Shown here piece after piece: positions 5,555 to 8,042 of a stretch of DNA of 8,042 nt. The stretch's first letter is position 1. Every line of letters begins with the position of its first letter. The position numbers were made by a program, and so were the translations under genes. Under the pieces are notes generated by a model. The model saw nothing but the letters and a program-made list of their open reading frames with translations, was not told where the DNA came from and made no database searches. This DNA is from Candidatus Eiseniibacteriota bacterium (lineage in GTDB: Bacteria > Eisenbacteria > RBG-16-71-46): NCBI GenBank assembly GCA_021414165.1, contig JAIOPA010000234.1:1-8042 (forward strand). Reading direction: 5' to 3'.

Positions 5555-6604
5555 GTGACCTACTTCGTCGACATCCTGCAGATCTTCGCGGTGCTCCTGT
5601 TGGTGGGGCTCAATGGTTTCTTCGTCTCGGCCGAGTTCGCGCTGGTCACGGTGCGCTGGACGCGGGTCGAGGAACTGGTGCAGCAGGGCAAGTTCGGAGC
5701 CCTGCCGGTCCAGAAGGCGATCGAGCATCTCGATGACTCCATCGCGGCGACCCAGCTGGGGATCACGTTCTCGAGCCTCGCCTTGGGCTGGGTCGGCGAG
5801 CCGGCGATCGCCCATCTGGTCGAGCCCCTGTTCCGCTCACTCCCGGGTGGATTCAGCGAGGTGGTCACGCATGGCGCCGCGGTGGCGGTGTCGTTCATGC
5901 TCATCACGTTCCTGCATGTCGTGCTGGGCGAGTTGGCGCCGAAGGCCGTGGCGTTGGAACGCCCCGACTCGGTGGCACTCGTGGTGGCGGCCCCGCTGCT
6001 CATCTTCGGCCGCGTGTTCCGGCCTTTCATCCACTTCATGAACGGCGCCGGCAACTGGGTCGTGCGCCAGTTGCGCCTGCCGCCACTCAAGTCGGGCAGT
6101 CACGCGCACTCCTCGGACGAGATCGACATGCTCATCGAGGAGGGGCAGGAGGCCGGCGTCATCCAGCCGGACGAGGCCAAGTACGCACGCGCGGTGTTCG
6201 AGCTATCGGACAAGAAGGTGCGCGACGTCATGGTGCCGCGCGACAAGGTGGTCACGATCGCCAAGACCGCCAAGCCGGACGACATCCTGGAGACCGCCCG
6301 CATGAGCGCGCACACGCGCATGCCGGTCTGGGATGGCGACGCCGACACCATCGTGGGCATCGTGAACACCAAGGACCTGTTCCACATCTTCAGCCTCATG
6401 AACCTGGTCATCCTCGAGGACGCCATGTACCCCGCGCTCGAGATCGGTTCCGAGGTGTCGCTGGCGCGCGCGCTCACGGTGTTCCGCCGCGAGCACCGCC
6501 AGATGGCGATCGTGCGCGATCTCGAGGGCCGCTTCCTGGGCATCGTGACGCTCGAGGACATCCTCGAGGAGATCGTGGGCGAGATCGAGGACGAGCACGA
6601 CTGA
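5555..6604 (+). CDS. CNNM (DUF21) and CBS-pair membrane protein, CorC/HlyC family, without the C-terminal CorC domain
   Basis: Membrane protein of the CNNM/CorC family, whose studied members export Mg2+ or other cations; in older annotation these are called hemolysins. The CNNM part fills about residues 1-180, with membrane segments near 7-29, 66-85, 105-125 and 140-158, and signatures NGFFVSAEFALV, QLGITFSSLALGWVGEP and HVVLGELAPK. Two CBS motifs follow (about 225-280, VRDVMVPRDKV, and 289-345, ending VTLEDILEEIVGEI), which in homologues bind adenine nucleotides. The protein stops at residue 349 directly after the second CBS motif, so the usual C-terminal CorC_HlyC domain is absent. Bases after the stop do not encode it in any frame I read. 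The GTG start at 5555 lies 5 nt after the recR stop, with only a weak ribosome site, suggesting coupling. Confidence 0.92.
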   Translation: MTYFVDILQIFAVLLLVGLNGFFVSAEFALVTVRWTRVEELVQQGKFGALPVQKAIEHLDDSIAATQLGITFSSLALGWVGEPAIAHLVEPLFRSLPGGFSEVVTHGAAVAVSFMLITFLHVVLGELAPKAVALERPDSVALVVAAPLLIFGRVFRPFIHFMNGAGNWVVRQLRLPPLKSGSHAHSSDEIDMLIEEGQEAGVIQPDEAKYARAVFELSDKKVRDVMVPRDKVVTIAKTAKPDDILETARMSAHTRMPVWDGDADTIVGIVNTKDLFHIFSLMNLVILEDAMYPALEIGSEVSLARALTVFRREHRQMAIVRDLEGRFLGIVTLEDILEEIVGEIEDEHD

Positions 6605-6639
6605 GTCGTGGCTCGCCGGCGCGCCGCGTGGCGGCCCCG

Positions 6640-6666
6640 GCGCACCGGAACTTCCTGCCGGAGCGC
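6640..6666 (+). other. Imperfect hairpin after the CNNM/CBS gene
   Basis: GCGC-A-CCGG (6640-6648) can pair with CCGG-A-GCGC (6658-6666) with one A-A mismatch and a 9-nt loop. It lies 36 nt after the stop codon. There is no U-tract, so it is at best a weak or rho-assisted 3' end. Confidence 0.25.
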
Positions 6667-6710
6667 GGCCGCATTCGACCTTGGAACGTCCCCCGATGGG
6701 CAAACTCCGC

Positions 6711-6738
6711 TTGTCGGCAGAGCTTGCGCCGTGATACC
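6711..6738 (+). promoter_or_regulatory. Weak candidate promoter for mglB-mglA
   Basis: TTGTCG (6711-6716) with TGATAC (6732-6737, 15-nt spacer) or GATACC (6733-6738, 16-nt spacer). The match is poor in spacing or in the -10 box. The 215-nt gap and hairpin upstream suggest a promoter is needed in this region. Confidence 0.3.
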
Positions 6739-6745
6739 TCTACCC

Positions 6746-6777
6746 GTGGGAACAGGGACGTGCCACAGGGTTCCTAC
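6746..6777 (+). promoter_or_regulatory. Leader hairpin upstream of the mglB-like gene
   Basis: GTGGGAAC (6746-6753) pairs with GTTCCTAC (6770-6777), eight pairs including one G-U, with a 16-nt internal loop that holds GTGCCAC. It starts just after the candidate promoter and ends about 30 nt before the ribosome binding site. No function is known. Confidence 0.35.
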
Positions 6778-6819
6778 AAGGTGACGCGCCGCACATCCGC
6801 ACACGCGCGGGGGAGCGAC

Positions 6820-7317
6820 ATGCCGCAGTGGACTCTGTTTGAAAACGACTTCAAGCTCATCGACCACGTGCTCGATGAGCTGCTTCAGCGTACCAATGCG
6901 CTGAGTGCCCATCTCATCGACCGCTCGGGCCAGGTGATCACGTCGTCCGGCCGGGTCGATGACTTCGACGTCACGTCGTTCGCGAGCCTCGCGGCCGCGG
7001 ACTTCACGGCGAATGCCGAACTGGCCCAGCTGTTGGGCGAGAGCTCGGTGGACGCGGTCGTGAACGAGGGCCGTTCGCGCTCGGTGTACTCGCGCCTGCT
7101 CGCCGACCGGGTCATCCTGTCGGTCGTGTTCGACAAGCGCAGCACGCTGGGCCTGGTGCGTATCCGCTCGCGCCGAGGCGCCGAGACGCTCGACGAGGTG
7201 TTCCGCGCCCTGTTCGAGAAGGTCGGTATCGCCGAGACGCCGCAGGATTCGTTCGAGGCAGCGCCGGAGTTCGCGGCCGCTGCGGCCAACGAGGTCGACG
7301 CGCTGTTCGGCGAGTAA
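6820..7317 (+). CDS. mglB: MglB-like Roadblock/LC7 domain protein (regulator of MglA GTPase)
   Basis: Predicted partner and GTPase-activating protein of the MglA-type GTPase encoded next. In Myxococcus xanthus MglB dimers mark the lagging pole and stimulate GTP hydrolysis by MglA. The 165-residue product is close to the 159 residues of that protein. The Roadblock/LC7 fold covers about residues 5-135, with HLIDRSGQVITSSG (31-44), DVTSFASLAAADFTA (50-64) and VILSVVFDKRSTLGLVRIRS (98-117). After a linker it ends in NEVDALFGE, like the DNLFSE-type C-terminus of M. xanthus MglB. The ATG at 6820 follows GGGGGAG with 4 nt spacing. An in-frame ATG at 6628 would add 64 Arg-rich residues with no domain look and is rejected. 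mglA starts 28 nt downstream, so the two are one operon. Confidence 0.9.
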   Translation: MPQWTLFENDFKLIDHVLDELLQRTNALSAHLIDRSGQVITSSGRVDDFDVTSFASLAAADFTANAELAQLLGESSVDAVVNEGRSRSVYSRLLADRVILSVVFDKRSTLGLVRIRSRRGAETLDEVFRALFEKVGIAETPQDSFEAAPEFAAAAANEVDALFGE

Positions 7318-7331
7318 GCCGCGTCGCGGCC

Positions 7332-7336
7332 GGAGG
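7332..7336 (+). promoter_or_regulatory. Ribosome binding site that fixes the mglA TTG start
   Basis: GGAGG lies 9 nt before TTG at 7346. This start gives the family N-terminus ALIN followed by KIVYYGPGLCGKTT, so the TTG is well supported although no ATG or GTG is available nearby. Confidence 0.75.
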
Positions 7337-7345
7337 GGCAGCAAC

Positions 7346-8042
7346 TTGGCGCTCATCAACCACCGGACGCACGAGATCCACTTCAAGATCGTGTATTACG
7401 GGCCCGGGCTCTGTGGCAAGACCACGAACCTGCGCTCGCTGCACGACAAGCTGCCGCCGGAGCGGCGCGGCAAGAAGATCTCGATCGCGACCGATCACGA
7501 GCGCACGCTGTTCTTCGACTTCCTGCCCATCGACCTGGGGCAGGTGAACGGCTTCCTGACCCGCTTCCACCTGTACACGGTGCCCGGGCAGGTCTACTAC
7601 AAGCTGTCGCGCCGCGCGGTGCTGCAGGGCGTCGACGGCCTGGTGTTCGTGGCCGACTCGCATCCGTCGCGCGAGGCCGCGAACCGGGAGTCGCTCGCCG
7701 ACCTCAATGAGCATCTGCGCACGCTCGGCATCACGGGGCCCGCTCTGGCGCGCATCCCGTGGGTGTTCCAGTGGAACAAGCGCGACCTGCCGGTCACCAT
7801 CCCGGTCGATCGTCTGCACAAGACGCTCAACGTACAGAACTGGCCCGAGTTCGAGGCGGTGGCCTCCACGGGAGTGGGTGTCTCGGAGACGTTGCGCTCG
7901 GCGTGCAAGGCCGTGCTCGCGCGTCTGGGCGCAGGCTCCACGCCCACCGCCGCCGCACCGCCGGCGCCCGCGCCGAGCACCAGCAGTATCGCGACGCCCG
8001 CAGCCGTGGCCACGCCGCGTCCGGCATCACCGCCGCAGCCGC
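7346..8042 (+). CDS. mglA: MglA-like small Ras-family GTPase, partial at the 3' end, with Pro/Ala-rich tail
   Basis: Small GTPase of the bacterial MglA family that sets front-rear polarity (motility machinery, pili) in Myxococcus and Thermus under control of MglB. From the TTG at 7346, 232 codons are present and the frame is still open at the window end. P-loop GPGLCGKT is at 19-26. The switch II region reads TVPGQVYY (78-85), with Thr in place of the usual Walker B Asp, as in known MglA proteins. VDGLVFVADS lies at 97-106, and the guanine-specificity motif is NKRD (144-147). The GTPase fold ends near residue 194, about the full length of M. xanthus MglA (195). Here a Pro/Ala/Ser/Thr-rich tail follows and runs off the window. 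It forms an operon with the mglB-like gene 28 nt upstream. Confidence 0.92.
   Translation, partial: MALINHRTHEIHFKIVYYGPGLCGKTTNLRSLHDKLPPERRGKKISIATDHERTLFFDFLPIDLGQVNGFLTRFHLYTVPGQVYYKLSRRAVLQGVDGLVFVADSHPSREAANRESLADLNEHLRTLGITGPALARIPWVFQWNKRDLPVTIPVDRLHKTLNVQNWPEFEAVASTGVGVSETLRSACKAVLARLGAGSTPTAAAPPAPAPSTSSIATPAAVATPRPASPPQP

Noticed and set aside
6628..6819. 64-residue N-terminal extension of the MglB-like protein
   Set aside because: No similarity to the family; a strong ribosome site lies at 6809-6815 before the ATG at 6820.

Overview
This is a GC-rich bacterial chromosome segment made mostly of core genes. It carries the gene run SRP RNA - dnaX - ybaB - recR, followed by a CNNM/CBS membrane protein and an MglB/MglA-type polarity module. 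Upstream lie a Fur-family regulator, three tRNA genes and a divergent secreted glycoside hydrolase. No mobile element, phage gene or CRISPR array is visible. High GC, TTG and GTG starts, and a Myxococcus-like mglBA pair beside recR would fit deep-branching phyla such as Gemmatimonadota, Eisenbacteria or Myxococcota relatives. That placement is inference only.

Layout. 11-1048 (-): secreted GH16 beta-glucanase with a TTG start. 1225-1801 (+): tRNA-Ser(CGA), a rho-independent terminator, a 270-base non-coding stretch, and tRNA-Ser(GGA). 1815-2281: a structured leader followed by a Fur-family gene. 2337-2642: a good sigma70-type promoter, a 51-nt nested hairpin, tRNA-Ala(CGC) and SRP RNA ending in a U-tract. 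2733-6604: dnaX, ybaB, recR and the CNNM/CBS gene, all on + and tightly packed (overlap or gaps of 5-16 nt). 6605-6819: a non-coding leader. 6820-8042: mglB-like Roadblock/LC7 gene and an mglA-like GTPase gene that runs off the window.

How they fit together. The tRNA/SRP RNA part supplies translation and protein targeting. dnaX (clamp-loader subunit), ybaB (nucleoid protein) and recR (recombination mediator) form a widely conserved replication/repair cluster, often found behind the SRP RNA gene. MglB and MglA form a GTPase switch that sets cell polarity in Myxococcus and relatives. The MglA here begins with TTG and carries an unusual Pro/Ala-rich C-terminal tail that continues beyond the window.

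The points most worth a second look are the MglA tail, the nested hairpin between the tRNA-Ala promoter and tRNA, mutually exclusive pairings in the fur leader, and the CNNM/CBS protein that ends right after its CBS pair. I see no clear evidence for an entirely new system.
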